From Paenibacillus_AB hodogayensis (lineage in GTDB: Bacteria > Bacillota > Bacilli > Paenibacillales > NBRC-103111), in the NCBI RefSeq assembly GCF_039536325.1, contig NZ_BAAAYO010000001.1, forward strand, positions 434,001-498,000: 64,000 nucleotides of DNA, read 5' to 3'. Shown here in pieces: positions 52,919 through 62,197 of this stretch (position 1 is its first letter; each line of letters begins with the position of its first letter). The position numbers and the translations under genes were made by a program. The notes beneath the pieces are model-generated. The model had not been told where the DNA came from, ran no database searches, and saw nothing but the letters and a program-made list of their open reading frames with translations.

Positions 52919-53557
52919 CTATTGTCTCAGCAACGCAAATGCGGAATGTGGCGCTTGTAATTGAATTTCGCTAATGACACAAGCAAGCATGATGGATTCT
53001 TGCAGACGGCTTTGACCAATGTCACCCAAGTCCACAATCATGGACCAGCCCAGATCTATAAGCAGAGTTCTAACCTGATCTTTGGACGGGTTATCGTTCC
53101 CGGACATAAACATGATCGGAGAGCCTTCTTTAAAAGACGGATGAATCATGACTTTCTCGCTAACTGTATTGAGTGTCTTAACAACATGACTTTCTGGCAG
53201 CAGCTCCTGGACGATTGCCCCTGCCGATGTATCTTCAAGCAGTAAGCGCGGTCCTTTGTCGACATATAGCGCATTGCTTACATCAATGACCGTCTTGTTC
53301 TTCAGCTTGACCGGATCGATGGTTTCAAGCACATCCTTTAAACAAGACCAAGGGAGCGCCAGGATCATCATCTCGCCAAACTGGGCGGCCTCGTCATATG
53401 AAGTAATGTCTCCCGACTCGCCTACTTCTTGCTTCCAAGGAACATGCTTCGGATTATGGGGCTCCCGGCTGCTGATTCGCACCTGATAACCAGCCAAAGC
53501 CAATCCTTTCCCCAACATTTTACCTACATGGCCGGCCCCAAGTATTCCAACTCTCAT
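52919..53557 (-). CDS. NADPH-dependent F420 reductase-like protein
   Basis: 212 residues from ATG 53557 (GAGGAGG eight bases upstream). MRVGILGAGHVGKMLGKGLALAGYQVRISSREP gives the NADP site with its phosphate-binding Ser-Arg. VIDVSNALYV and HVVKTLNTVSEKVM are typical of the NADP-oxidoreductase, F420-dependent family. Bacillales generally lack F420, so the real substrate is unknown. It is divergent from an HxlR regulator; a 15-base palindrome lies between. Confidence 0.85.
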   Translation of the reverse strand: MRVGILGAGHVGKMLGKGLALAGYQVRISSREPHNPKHVPWKQEVGESGDITSYDEAAQFGEMMILALPWSCLKDVLETIDPVKLKNKTVIDVSNALYVDKGPRLLLEDTSAGAIVQELLPESHVVKTLNTVSEKVMIHPSFKEGSPIMFMSGNDNPSKDQVRTLLIDLGWSMIVDLGDIGQSRLQESIMLACVISEIQLQAPHSAFALLRQ

Positions 53558-53593
53558 CGCTATCACCTCCTCGTTACGAACGATTATACAAAT

Positions 53594-53608
53594 TTGGCAT
53601 GCTGCCAA
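53594..53608. promoter_or_regulatory. Inverted repeat between the divergent reductase and hxlR genes
   Basis: TTGGCATGCTGCCAA: five-base arms around ATGCT. Its place between divergent starts suits an HxlR operator. Confidence 0.4.
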
Positions 53609-53676
53609 CAATTAGGCACTTTTTAGTTTCCAAGCGTGCCAGGAGATCATGTATAATACGGAAAAGAGGTGGGAAC

Positions 53677-54012
53677 ATGCCTGTTCAACGGAATGATTGC
53701 CCGGTCGAAGTTGTATTTTCGATATTAAGCGGGAGATGGAAAATTCCGATTTATCGTTATTTATATAAAAGCAACAAACCGGCTCGTTATAGCGCGCTGC
53801 TGCGGCATTTGCCGGCTATTTCGAAAAAAATATTGACGGAGCAGCTGCGCGAGCTTGAACGTGACGGGATCATCGAAAGAACTTCCTATCCGGAGCCTCG
53901 TCCAAGAGTCGAATACAAGTTAACTGCCCATGGACTTTCCATGATTGAATTCCTCGATAAAATGAGCGAGTGGGGCGAAACGTATATGTTGTCAGGGGGA
54001 AAACGATATTAA
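53677..54012 (+). CDS. HxlR family transcriptional regulator
   Basis: 111 residues from ATG 53677 (GAGGTGGG). The Cys in RNDCPVEVVFSILSGRWKIPIYRYL is the conserved redox-type Cys of the family, followed by FSALLRHLP-like YSALLRHLPAISKKILTEQLRELERDGIIERTSYPEPRPRVEYKLT. Probably controls itself and the divergent reductase. A small membrane-anchored protein gene follows. Confidence 0.9.
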   Translation: MPVQRNDCPVEVVFSILSGRWKIPIYRYLYKSNKPARYSALLRHLPAISKKILTEQLRELERDGIIERTSYPEPRPRVEYKLTAHGLSMIEFLDKMSEWGETYMLSGGKRY

Positions 54013-54040
54013 GAAGCGAGTTATAGTTTCAGGAGCTGTC

Positions 54041-54280
54041 TTGATTTTCGCTTTATTGGTCATCACCACGATTACATGGCTGCCTGCACACAGCTTGATA
54101 AAAGTGCCATTTTCAGAGAACCGATATGTTATGAAAACCGTGAATGCACAGCTTGTTACGCGTGAAAACGAGCTTTTTGAAATGTACGTGGAACAAATGA
54201 GAGAAAAGGGATATGCCTATGTACAAGAGGAACGGATGGGAGCCTTGTGCGCTTTTGAAAAGAACGGCGAAATCCATTAA
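54041..54280 (+). CDS. Small membrane-anchored or secreted protein
   Basis: 79 residues from TTG 54041. One N-terminal hydrophobic segment (LLVITTITWL), then a charged soluble part (NRYVMKTVNAQLVTRENELF). The in-frame sequence upstream (KKRVIVSGAV) completes a signal peptide, so the true start may be nearer 54010, where GGGGGAAAAC precedes a rare ATT codon overlapping the hxlR stop. No family recognised. Likely co-transcribed with hxlR. Confidence 0.5.
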   Translation: MIFALLVITTITWLPAHSLIKVPFSENRYVMKTVNAQLVTRENELFEMYVEQMREKGYAYVQEERMGALCAFEKNGEIH

Positions 54281-54343
54281 TTTGCTTATCCCCGAATCAA
54301 GCCATTCAAATGGTTTATTTGAGCGTACGCCCTCTTCAGAGAG

Positions 54344-54895
54344 CTACTTTACGATCCCGTACAGAAGCATATCGACCATCCGGCGCAAAGCCTCTTCTAA
54401 GGATAGCCGGCCTCCCTCTTTCGTTTTCCGGTCCATCAATTGATACAGGGCTCCGGTATACATATCGATAAACAACCCGATATCGAACGGACGGATCGAC
54501 CGTTCTTGAACCCCTTTGTCGACAAGCAAACGGATATTCTCCCATCCTTCCTGCACGTACGCCTCCACGAGCCTCCACTGTTCCGGATACAATTTCTTCA
54601 GCTCGTCCAATGTCCGGATATCCGTGAAGGCAAATGCGTTCGGAAGCATCATCAGAGCCCTCTCTATCTTCTGAACGACGGGCAAGGAGTCCTCCTGCAT
54701 CATTTGCGCTTCGGCATCTTTCATTTCTTGGATAGACTGCTCGATCAAAAACGTGATGAGTTGTTCTTTGGAGTCGAAATGCTGATACAAAGTCTTCGTA
54801 CTCATTCCCAACCGGCTGGCGACATCTCGTATTGCAAATTTTAAGCCGCGTGCCTTGATTTCCTCAATGGCCGCGTCCGCGATTCGATCCTGCAT
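54344..54895 (-). CDS. TetR family transcriptional regulator
   Basis: 183 residues from ATG 54895 (GGGGGA upstream). HTH segment FAIRDVASRLGMSTKTLYQHFDSKEQLITFLIEQ is canonical TetR; the rest is a variable ligand domain. The start lies inside the 3' end of the upstream YvaD-like membrane protein gene (32-base overlap), so the two are coupled and the regulator probably controls the pair. Confidence 0.9.
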   Translation of the reverse strand: MQDRIADAAIEEIKARGLKFAIRDVASRLGMSTKTLYQHFDSKEQLITFLIEQSIQEMKDAEAQMMQEDSLPVVQKIERALMMLPNAFAFTDIRTLDELKKLYPEQWRLVEAYVQEGWENIRLLVDKGVQERSIRPFDIGLFIDMYTGALYQLMDRKTKEGGRLSLEEALRRMVDMLLYGIVK

Positions 54896-55289
54896 CGGAA
54901 GTGCGTCCCCCTTTCATGACGTTGCCGAGGAAAAAGAGCGGATAAAGAAGAAGAAACAGGTTGGGTATCCACCACATGATATCGAAATCGCGCCGAATCA
55001 CCCAGAAAGCAATGGCTTGCAGCCCCGAACACGAGGTTAGCAGCAAAGACGTCATGCACAACGACGACCACAAGGGATTTCTCCGATGATAGTAGTGGAG
55101 GCTTAACAAGCCCGTAGCTGAAATGATCAAATCTAACGGAATGAACGACAAATTCCAAGCTACAAGCAGCTCGTTACGATAGTCTAGATAAAGATAGGAT
55201 TCGGGGATCAAACCCGAAAAGGTAACGGCCCAATACAACACAAATCCAATGTCCGTAAACCACATAAGACCTTTCAACGTTTTTCCCAT
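54864..55289 (-). CDS. YvaD-like (DUF5360) membrane protein
   Basis: 141 residues from ATG 55289 (GGGGAG five bases upstream). Four helices; WFTDIGFVLYWAVTFSGLIPESYLY, WNLSFIPLDLIISATGL and FWVIRRDFDIMWWIPNLFLLLYP match the YvaD family of unknown function. Overlaps the tetR gene that follows. Confidence 0.75.
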   Translation of the reverse strand: MGKTLKGLMWFTDIGFVLYWAVTFSGLIPESYLYLDYRNELLVAWNLSFIPLDLIISATGLLSLHYYHRRNPLWSSLCMTSLLLTSCSGLQAIAFWVIRRDFDIMWWIPNLFLLLYPLFFLGNVMKGGRTSDAGSNRGRGH

Positions 55290-55394
55290 TTCTTCTCCCC
55301 TAATCGGAATGCCCGGAAAACATATAAACCATTTTGTTTTCCTTGATTTCCATCATACATTCCGCTGCATCCATAATCAAGCTAATCGTTTGTA

Positions 55395-55895
55395 TACAAG
55401 CAAGCACAAGTAGCCGAAATGATTAAAAAAGAAGCCGGACTGGACGTCCATTATGATTCGGTTATTGTGGCAAATACGTTTGATGCTCATCGTTTGGTTC
55501 ATTTTGCAGCCAAAGCGGGAAAAGGAGCGGAGTTGACAGAACGGCTTATTCGCGCTTACCTTTCGCAATCTTTGAATATCGCCGACCACAACGTACTTGT
55601 TTCCTTGAGCGGCGAGGCGGGGCTTGATGAAAAGGAAGTAGCGGAAATGCTTGAATCCGATGCTTACAAAGATTCGGTCCAAGCAGACATGGCCGAGGCT
55701 AGAAGGTTGAAAATTTCAAGCGTACCCACCTTCGTGTTTAATAACAAATACAGCATTTCAGGCGCTCAGTCCGAGCAAGTTTTTTTGAATGCGCTGAACT
55801 CGATCTGGGAGGAAGAAAAAGAACTCCAACAACTGGGTGACAAGAACCGATCAGAAGGTGATGATAGCTGCTCTGACGGGATTTGCCATGTGTAA
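55395..55895 (+). pseudogene. DsbA/FrnE-type thioredoxin-fold protein lacking its catalytic N terminus
   Basis: The frame from 55395 (ATG at 55419) reads QAQVAEMIKKEAGLDVHYDS, then VANTFDAHRLVHFAAKAGKG and SSVPTFVFNNKYSISGAQ: the helical insertion and last third of FrnE-like DsbA proteins. The first 60 or so residues, with the CPWC-type active site, are gone. There is no ribosome-binding site. It could still be translated as 158 residues, but without redox cysteines. Confidence 0.7.
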
Positions 55896-55926
55896 TTGGG
55901 TCAGACAGTCCGGGAATGATGGTAGC

Positions 55927-56189
55927 CTGGAAGCACAGCAGCTTGTCGAGCGTCATGCCGATCCTGCCGATCGGCGGGTTGTCCGGGTCCGGCTTTCGGA
56001 TAAAGGGAAAACGTATATCGATCGCATTAACGAGGCCCGCCTCCATCTGTTCGTTGGTCTCGCCGAGCATCTGGGGAGGAAGAAAGCCTGCTCTTCGCCA
56101 AGACGATGAGAAAGGCTTCGGACTATTTGCGCAACCAACAGGAATCTTATATCCGAAGCTTCTTTGTCGATGAACCTGGCGAGAAATAG
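55927..56189 (+). pseudogene. MarR family regulator, C-terminal fragment with frameshift
   Basis: EAQQLVERHADPADRRVVRV and RLSDKGKTYIDRINEARLHL form the wing and dimerisation helix of a MarR protein. Near 56085 the frame shifts; the continuation reads EEESLLFAKTMRKASDYLRN to a TAG at 56187. The DNA-recognition helix is missing. It directly follows the decayed DsbA gene, so both are parts of one deletion scar. Confidence 0.7.
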
Positions 56190-56303
56190 AAATAAGTTCA
56201 GAGTCTGCAGGACGTACCCCATCTATTGAAGTCCAAATGATGCATGCAGATGTCCGGATCACGCATGTTCGATCGATCAGGAATCTGTTATACTAGCTTC
56301 GTT

Positions 56304-56322
56304 GGGAATGATTATCATTATA
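56304..56322 (+). promoter_or_regulatory. Fur box
   Basis: GGGAATGATTATCATTATA matches the GATAATGATTATCATTATC consensus at most positions, 17 bases before the start of the siderophore-binding protein gene. It predicts derepression under iron starvation. Confidence 0.8.
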
Positions 56323-56338
56323 GATAAGGGGTTATAAC

Positions 56339-57310
56339 ATGAAGTTTCGTTTATCGCGAATAGCAATCTTTCTTATGGCGATCACCGTTATTCTCTCCGC
56401 TTGCGGGACCACCAAGAGCAATCCGGGCAGCAGCGAAAAACCGCAGGCCGAGGCAAAAGCGGAAACACGTATATGGACGGACGGCAGCGGTCGTAAGGTG
56501 GAAATCCCCGTTAAGCCGAAGCGCGTCATTACCACTCAATACTTGCCGGAAATGCTCGCCCTTGATGTAAAACCGCTCGGCGTGGCGCGTCACTTGCTGA
56601 CGAACTTTGCATCGGTTCGCGGAAAAACGGACGGCATCGAGGATTTAGGCGCAGTGAACGAGTTCAATGTGGAAAAGGCACTGGCCTTGAATCCGGATCT
56701 CATCGTGGCAATGGAAGGCAACGATGAACTCATTAATAAATTAAGCAAAATCGCTCCGACCGTTGTTGTGACATGGGACGGTAAGGATGCATTCGACCAT
56801 CTGCGAGATACCGCGAATGTGCTGGGCATACCGGAGAAGGCGGATAAATGGATCGCGGACTACAAGAAAAAAGTGGATAAAACCAAAGAAAAGCTGTCCA
56901 CTCTTGTTTCCCCGAATGAAACGTTCGGCACCGTCGTTATAGGCGGATTCAAAAAAGGACAGCTGCGCGTGTATGCGGACCAGAACGTCGGCTATACCTT
57001 TTTCAAGGCTTTGCAATTCCCGATGACCGATAAAGTGAAGAACGAATGGAACAAGGAAAAACGCAGTTTAGGCATGGACATCTCGATGGAAATGCTGCCG
57101 GAATTCGCTTCCGCCGATCGTCTGTTTGTAGTACAATTTGATAATGATCCCGATTTCTTGAAACAAGTTTCGAGCAGCAACCTATGGAGTAATTTGCCGG
57201 CAGTGAAAAACAACAAGGTATACACCTTAGAAAATGCACTATGGTTCCCGCTTGATGTGCTTTCCTTCGATCAACAGCTGGATGATCTGGTGAAGGTAAT
57301 GACACGTTAG
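56339..57310 (+). CDS. Iron-siderophore ABC transporter substrate-binding lipoprotein
   Basis: 323 residues, ATG behind AAGGGG. Lipobox LSACG (Cys22). KVEIPVKPKRVITTQYLPEMLAL, ALNPDLIVAMEGNDELINKLSKIAPTVVV and DVLSFDQQLDDLV fit the FeuA/FhuD-like class III binding fold. A Fur box precedes it. No permease or ATPase genes follow; instead a Btr-like AraC regulator begins 28 bases later, so the protein relies on a transporter encoded elsewhere. The ligand is a ferric siderophore, type unknown. Confidence 0.9.
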   Translation: MKFRLSRIAIFLMAITVILSACGTTKSNPGSSEKPQAEAKAETRIWTDGSGRKVEIPVKPKRVITTQYLPEMLALDVKPLGVARHLLTNFASVRGKTDGIEDLGAVNEFNVEKALALNPDLIVAMEGNDELINKLSKIAPTVVVTWDGKDAFDHLRDTANVLGIPEKADKWIADYKKKVDKTKEKLSTLVSPNETFGTVVIGGFKKGQLRVYADQNVGYTFFKALQFPMTDKVKNEWNKEKRSLGMDISMEMLPEFASADRLFVVQFDNDPDFLKQVSSSNLWSNLPAVKNNKVYTLENALWFPLDVLSFDQQLDDLVKVMTR

Positions 57311-57337
57311 TAAGGGGACGGGTAAGGAGTTTTAGGT

Positions 57338-58897
57338 ATGATACTGCACCGTATCTACATGTGGACGGATATGGCTCTTCTTACGGAAGGGGACTATCGC
57401 TGTTCCGGCTCGCCGGCTCTGCTTTTGCCCATTGCCGGAAAAGCAAACTGGCGGATAAACGGTCAGACCGCAGAACCTATGACGGCAGACGCCTATGTTC
57501 TGCCTCCTCATACAGCAGTAAGCTTCGCAAACGCTTCAGGGTCTCCCTGGAGCGCTTTTCTCATTTCCTTTCAAAGTATACCGTTGGCGGGTCATGAGCC
57601 AAGCAACGACTCTATGGCGGCAGATTGGGTACAGATGCTCTATACGGCCTCAACGAGCAGCATGATCCGACTTGCCGAGCAATTGTACGAGTGTCGTCAT
57701 GCTGCGAATGAAGCCGATGCATACGGACTGCACGCTCTCTTTCAGAAGATCATGCATCTGGCGCTCGAGGCTGTCGCTGCAAGCGAACAAAGCCATTACG
57801 AGCAGGCGCTTCCTGCCGTGAGGAGAAGCATTGCCTACATTGACAGCGCGTTTTCGGAGCCGATCCAATATATCGATCTAGCGAAGCAATACGGGCTATC
57901 GCCGAGGCATTATTCCCGCATTTTCCGAAAGCTGACGGGGTTCAGTCCGATGAATTATATTATTCACCGTCGGGTCACGGAAGCCAAAAGGCTATTAACC
58001 TCGACCTCGGAGCCTGTACAACAGGTTGCCATTCGAAGCGGGTTTAGCGATCCGTTTCATTTTAGTCGTACCTTTAAACGGCATGTGGGCCTCTCCCCTC
58101 GCCTTTATGTTCATTTGCACAGAGAACAGAGCCGCGTTGCCGTCTATCAATATTTGGGAGAGCTTCTGGCGATCGGCGTGAAGCCGGTAGGCGCCCCCAA
58201 GCCGCTGCTATCCGGCAAATACGTTCGTCATTTGGTAGATGGAATCGTCGAAACGGGCAGCACGGTGGTCATGCCCAATCTGGATCGGCTGAAAGGGCTA
58301 GAGCCTGATGCGATCTTTACGTTTGACGGATATCACTACGATCAATACAGTCAAATCGCGCCGACCCTGAACATTCCATGGTCGCAGCCGGCCTTTAACC
58401 GATTCAAGCTTGTTGCCTCCCTTTTGGGCAGGGAGCATCAGGCCGAAGCCTGGATTCAGCGCTATGCCGATCATGTTCAGCATGCGCGGCGGCGGCTGAA
58501 AGAGCGAATTGGACCGGACAAGACGGTTTCTTTCTGGTATATCCGAGAGTTCCCGAATCGATTTGACGTTTACTATGAACGGGAAATGATGTATGACGAT
58601 CTGGGACTGCAGCCTCCCCCTGCCATTGAGCGCGCAAGAAAAGCGCGGCCCCAGCTTCCTTTTAAGCAGAGCAAGGAAGTATCGGAGATGCCGCTTTATG
58701 CAGGAGATCATATGTTTGTCGTGGTTGACAGCAAGGCCAGGGTCCTGTTCGAGGAACTGCGGCAAGGGCATATTTGGCGAAGCTTGCCTGCGGTACAGGC
58801 GGGGCGCGTGTACTTGCTAACGAGAGACTGGTTGTTTGTAGACCCCATCTCCAGACTGGGGCAGCTCCAAGAATTGCCGGGACTTTTCAAGCAATGA
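57338..58897 (+). CDS. AraC regulator with siderophore-binding domain (Btr-like)
   Basis: 519 residues, close to the length of Bacillus subtilis Btr. Residues 1-80 are cupin-like, 155-265 hold the AraC helix-turn-helix pair (IQYIDLAKQYGLSPRHYSRIFRK; VQQVAIRSGFSDPFHFSRTFKR), and 270-519 are a class III binding-protein domain (LLAIGVKPVGAPKPLL; LEPDAIFTFDGYHYDQYSQIAPTLNIP). In Btr that domain senses the ferric siderophore and turns on its uptake. Here it follows the siderophore-binding protein gene with short spacing. Cytoplasmic activator by analogy. Confidence 0.92.
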   Translation: MILHRIYMWTDMALLTEGDYRCSGSPALLLPIAGKANWRINGQTAEPMTADAYVLPPHTAVSFANASGSPWSAFLISFQSIPLAGHEPSNDSMAADWVQMLYTASTSSMIRLAEQLYECRHAANEADAYGLHALFQKIMHLALEAVAASEQSHYEQALPAVRRSIAYIDSAFSEPIQYIDLAKQYGLSPRHYSRIFRKLTGFSPMNYIIHRRVTEAKRLLTSTSEPVQQVAIRSGFSDPFHFSRTFKRHVGLSPRLYVHLHREQSRVAVYQYLGELLAIGVKPVGAPKPLLSGKYVRHLVDGIVETGSTVVMPNLDRLKGLEPDAIFTFDGYHYDQYSQIAPTLNIPWSQPAFNRFKLVASLLGREHQAEAWIQRYADHVQHARRRLKERIGPDKTVSFWYIREFPNRFDVYYEREMMYDDLGLQPPPAIERARKARPQLPFKQSKEVSEMPLYAGDHMFVVVDSKARVLFEELRQGHIWRSLPAVQAGRVYLLTRDWLFVDPISRLGQLQELPGLFKQ

Positions 58898-58977
58898 AAA
58901 CACGGCGTTGCCGCACCTCATTTTCCGCCTCCGGCACTCATATAATGATTTATTATATCTGGGGAGGTCACCGGAAA

Positions 58978-60882
58978 ATGAGCCAGACCTTGACTAATAT
59001 CGAGCGGGAAATCGCCCGGCTGACAGCGGACCTCCTGCGTCAACAGCGGCAGGACGGCGCATGGGAATTCTGCTTTGAGAACGGGACTACTATTGATGCG
59101 CACGTCATTATTTTGCTGCGGTCGCTGGATATGGACGATGAGAAGCTGATCCGGCAGCTTCATGACCGGATTCTCGCCGCGCAGCAGCCCGAAGGCTGCT
59201 GGAAGCTGTTCCGGGATGAGGATGGAGGGAATTTGTCCGCCTCGATCGAAGCTTATTACGCGCTGCTGTACTCCGGCTACAGCCGCCAATCGGATGAAGC
59301 CATGGAACGCGCCAGACGCTATATCCAGTCCAAGGGCGGTCTCGGCCAAGCGACGAGCCTTCTCACGATCGGAATTCTGGCCGCAACCGGACAAACCAAA
59401 TGGCCGCTTGCGATCTCGTCTATCCCCCTGGAACTCCTGCTTCTCCCTCCCTCCTTTCCGATCAGCTTTTTCGATTTTTCAGGATATGCGCGCGTTCATC
59501 TCGCTCCCATGATGATTATGGCTGACCGCCGCTTCTCCGTGCAGACAGAGCGGACACCCGACCTATCCGGGCTCAACAAAAGCAGGACGGACGGCAATGA
59601 CGAGCTGCCGCGCGGGTTCGGGGAGATGATGGACCAGATCGAGGCAGGCGTGAAGCGTCTAATCGGTCTTCCAGGGCACATTCATGAAGTGGCGACACGC
59701 AGGGCCGAGACCTTCATGCTGGACCGCATTGAGCCGGACGGGACGCTGTACACCTATGCGAGCTGTACCATTCTGATGATCTTCTCCTTGCTTGCCTTGG
59801 GTTACAACAAAGAGCATCCGGTGATCAGGCGGGCCGTTCAAGGGCTAAAGGCCAAACAATACCGACTTGAAGACGGCGAGCTGACGATTCAGAACTCCCC
59901 CTCTACGATCTGGGATACGTCCCTGCTCACCTATGCCTTACAGACGTCGGGACTCGAGGACAATCATCCGTCCATTCGGCTTGCGGCCGACTATCTGTAC
60001 GGCAAGCAGCACGACAAATTCGGCGACTGGAGCATCCGTAATCCGAATACGCCGCCCGGAGGCTGGGGCTTCTCGGAGCCGAACACGATCTTCCCCGATG
60101 TGGATGACTCGACAGCTGCGCTGCGGGTGCTGGCCAGCTTCTCGCGAACCGGCCCGACATGGCTCGAATCATGGAACCGCGGACTCCATTGGGTGCTTAC
60201 TATGCAAAATAAGGACGGCGGCTGGCCGGCGTTCGAGAAAGACACGGGCAATCCTCTGCTGACATGGCTCGCCATCGACGGTGCCAAGTCCGCCGCGATC
60301 GATCCTTCGGAGGCGGATTTGACAGGCCGGGCGTTGGAGTACCTGGGGAATTTTGCCGGACTGAATGCTCGTTACGCCGGCGTCAAGCGTGGAACGGAAT
60401 GGCTGTTGCACCATCAAGAGAAGGATGGGTCGTGGTATGGAAGATGGGGCGTCTGCTACATTTACGGAACTTGGGCCGCGCTTACCGGACTGGTCGCCGC
60501 CGGCATTCCTGCCGGCCATGAGGCTGTGCAAAAAGGCGTGAAGTGGCTGCTTAGCATACAAAACGAGGATGGCGGCTGGGGGGAATCATGCGCAAGCGAC
60601 CGTCTGTTGCGCTACGTGCCTTTGGGCGCGAGCACGCCGTCCCAGACCGCCTGGGCGCTGGATGCGCTCATTGCCGCCCTGCCTCATCCTACCGCCGAGT
60701 TGAACAAAGGCATGAACAGACTGATTGCTTCCTTGCGGGAAGACGACTGGAAGACCGCCTACCCGACAGGAGCCGGCCTTCCCGGCAACTTCTACATCCA
60801 TTATCACAGCTACCGTTACATCTGGCCGCTTCTTGCCCTTTCCCATTACCGGCGAAAATTCGGGGTAGCGCATAGCGGGTAA
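58978..60882 (+). CDS. sqhC: Squalene/sporulenol-type triterpene cyclase
   Basis: 634 residues from ATG 58978 (GGGGAGG ten bases upstream), equal in size to Bacillus SqhC (632). Class II cyclase motif D374-V-D-D377 (FPDVDDSTAALRVL). QW-type repeats: GDWSIRN...GGWGF, DGGWPAF, DGSWYGRWGVCYIYGTW, DGGWGES. In Bacillus subtilis this enzyme cyclises tetraprenyl-beta-curcumene to sporulenol in spores. Squalene-hopene cyclisation is the alternative. Membrane-associated. The gene has its own site; the 80-base gap after the Btr gene carries no visible terminator. Confidence 0.87.
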   Translation: MSQTLTNIEREIARLTADLLRQQRQDGAWEFCFENGTTIDAHVIILLRSLDMDDEKLIRQLHDRILAAQQPEGCWKLFRDEDGGNLSASIEAYYALLYSGYSRQSDEAMERARRYIQSKGGLGQATSLLTIGILAATGQTKWPLAISSIPLELLLLPPSFPISFFDFSGYARVHLAPMMIMADRRFSVQTERTPDLSGLNKSRTDGNDELPRGFGEMMDQIEAGVKRLIGLPGHIHEVATRRAETFMLDRIEPDGTLYTYASCTILMIFSLLALGYNKEHPVIRRAVQGLKAKQYRLEDGELTIQNSPSTIWDTSLLTYALQTSGLEDNHPSIRLAADYLYGKQHDKFGDWSIRNPNTPPGGWGFSEPNTIFPDVDDSTAALRVLASFSRTGPTWLESWNRGLHWVLTMQNKDGGWPAFEKDTGNPLLTWLAIDGAKSAAIDPSEADLTGRALEYLGNFAGLNARYAGVKRGTEWLLHHQEKDGSWYGRWGVCYIYGTWAALTGLVAAGIPAGHEAVQKGVKWLLSIQNEDGGWGESCASDRLLRYVPLGASTPSQTAWALDALIAALPHPTAELNKGMNRLIASLREDDWKTAYPTGAGLPGNFYIHYHSYRYIWPLLALSHYRRKFGVAHSG

Positions 60883-60977
60883 CGTATCCCCTCCTTGTCT
60901 TCACAGGATTCGTCGTACATAATAATAAACATAAAGTTGAAATTAATGATGAAACGAATGAATTTAAGGAGTCGATC

Positions 60978-61550
60978 ATGATGGAACAATTAGTGGATGC
61001 CGAGAAGACAGCGCTTGTCGTAATTGATTTGCAAAAATGGATTGGCAAAAACTATGCTCCATATTCGGCAGAGCAGGTCGTCGGCAACGCTGCGGCCTTG
61101 GCCGATGCTTTCCGCAATAAGGGCTCTTTCGTCTGTCTTGTTCGCGTATCGACCAAAGACGGCAAAGATATGCCGAAGCCGAAGTTGGATCAGTCTCCCC
61201 CACCGCTCCATTTTGTCGAAGGCTGGGATGAAATTGTACCGGAGATGAATGTCTCCGAGTCGGACCATATCGTGACCAAAAAGCAGTGGGGCGCCTTTTA
61301 TGGAACGGACCTGGATCTTCAGCTCCGCAGACGGGGGATCGATACGATCGTGCTCTGCGGGATCGCTTCCGGCATTGGCGTGGATACGACCGCCAGGGAG
61401 GCGTTTATGCACGGGTACCAGGTTATTTTCGCCATTGATGCCATGACGGGATTTACACAAGCCGAGCATGACCATGTCCGGGATACGATATTCCCGCGCA
61501 TCGGACGAGTCCGCACGACCGAGACGATTTTGGAAGCCATCCGGCAATAA
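60978..61550 (+). CDS. Isochorismatase-family hydrolase
   Basis: 190 residues, ATG behind AAGGAG (six-base spacing). TALVVIDLQKWIG carries the catalytic Asp, and the Lys lies in TKKQWGAFYGTDLDLQLRRRGI. The position of the nucleophile Cys in nicotinamidases reads GIASGIGVDTTAREAF with Gly, as in true isochorismatases such as EntB, which need no Cys. It may therefore be an isochorismatase rather than an amidase. With a siderophore regulator nearby this is suggestive, but no catecholate genes are seen. Confidence 0.85.
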   Translation: MMEQLVDAEKTALVVIDLQKWIGKNYAPYSAEQVVGNAAALADAFRNKGSFVCLVRVSTKDGKDMPKPKLDQSPPPLHFVEGWDEIVPEMNVSESDHIVTKKQWGAFYGTDLDLQLRRRGIDTIVLCGIASGIGVDTTAREAFMHGYQVIFAIDAMTGFTQAEHDHVRDTIFPRIGRVRTTETILEAIRQ

Positions 61551-61603
61551 TCGGTCTCCATTTCGAAAAACAGAACAAGATCAGAAGCGAGGAACCAACT
61601 ACG

Positions 61604-62197
61604 ATGTTTGATGCATGGATGAAACAGATGGGCCGTCTGTCGCGCTCGTGGCTGGCAGCGATGATTGCGATGCTGGTGATTGCGCTGACCGGTTGCGGCA
61701 ATGGGAGCGATAGTCTCTCTTCAGCCGGCAAACCGTCCGCCCCTTCGGCGACAGGCACCGGTCAGGCCGAACAAAAGCAGCAGCCTTCCAAGGCCGAGCA
61801 GCCGCCCCAGTCTACAGAGGGCTCCAAGGCGCAGGAAACTTCACAAGCGCCGCTTACCGGCTTTAAAGATGTATCGGATTATATTCGCCAGCATCAGAAA
61901 CTTCCGGCGAATTTCATTACGAAAAAGGATGCCGAGCAGCTCGGCTGGGTAGCTGCCAAAGGGAATCTGCATAAGGTCGCGCCCGGTAAAAGCATCGGCG
62001 GCGATCGCTTTTCGAATAGAGAGAAGCTGCTGCCCGAAGCGAAAAAGCGGATTTGGTACGAAGCGGATATCCATTACAAAGAGGGGCCGCGCGGCGCGGA
62101 CCGGATTCTTTATTCGAATGACGGATTGATCTACATGACAACCGATCATTATAAGTCGTTTACGGATATTACGAAGGAAGGCAGTGTCCGCGAATGA
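61604..62197 (+). CDS. Barnase-type ribonuclease anchored as a lipoprotein
   Basis: 197 residues. A lipoprotein signal (AMLVIALTGC, Cys31) is followed by a Ser/Gln/Pro/Lys-rich linker and, from residue 84, a full barnase domain. Catalytic E153, R167 and H182 correspond to barnase E73, R87 and H102 at a constant offset of 80, with no insertion or deletion. GWVAAKGNLHKVAPGKSIGG and DRILYSNDGLIYMTTDHY are near-identical in pattern. The enzyme cleaves RNA after purines. It faces outwards, so it likely acts on other cells or as a nutrient enzyme. Overlaps barstar by four bases. Confidence 0.93.
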   Translation: MFDAWMKQMGRLSRSWLAAMIAMLVIALTGCGNGSDSLSSAGKPSAPSATGTGQAEQKQQPSKAEQPPQSTEGSKAQETSQAPLTGFKDVSDYIRQHQKLPANFITKKDAEQLGWVAAKGNLHKVAPGKSIGGDRFSNREKLLPEAKKRIWYEADIHYKEGPRGADRILYSNDGLIYMTTDHYKSFTDITKEGSVRE

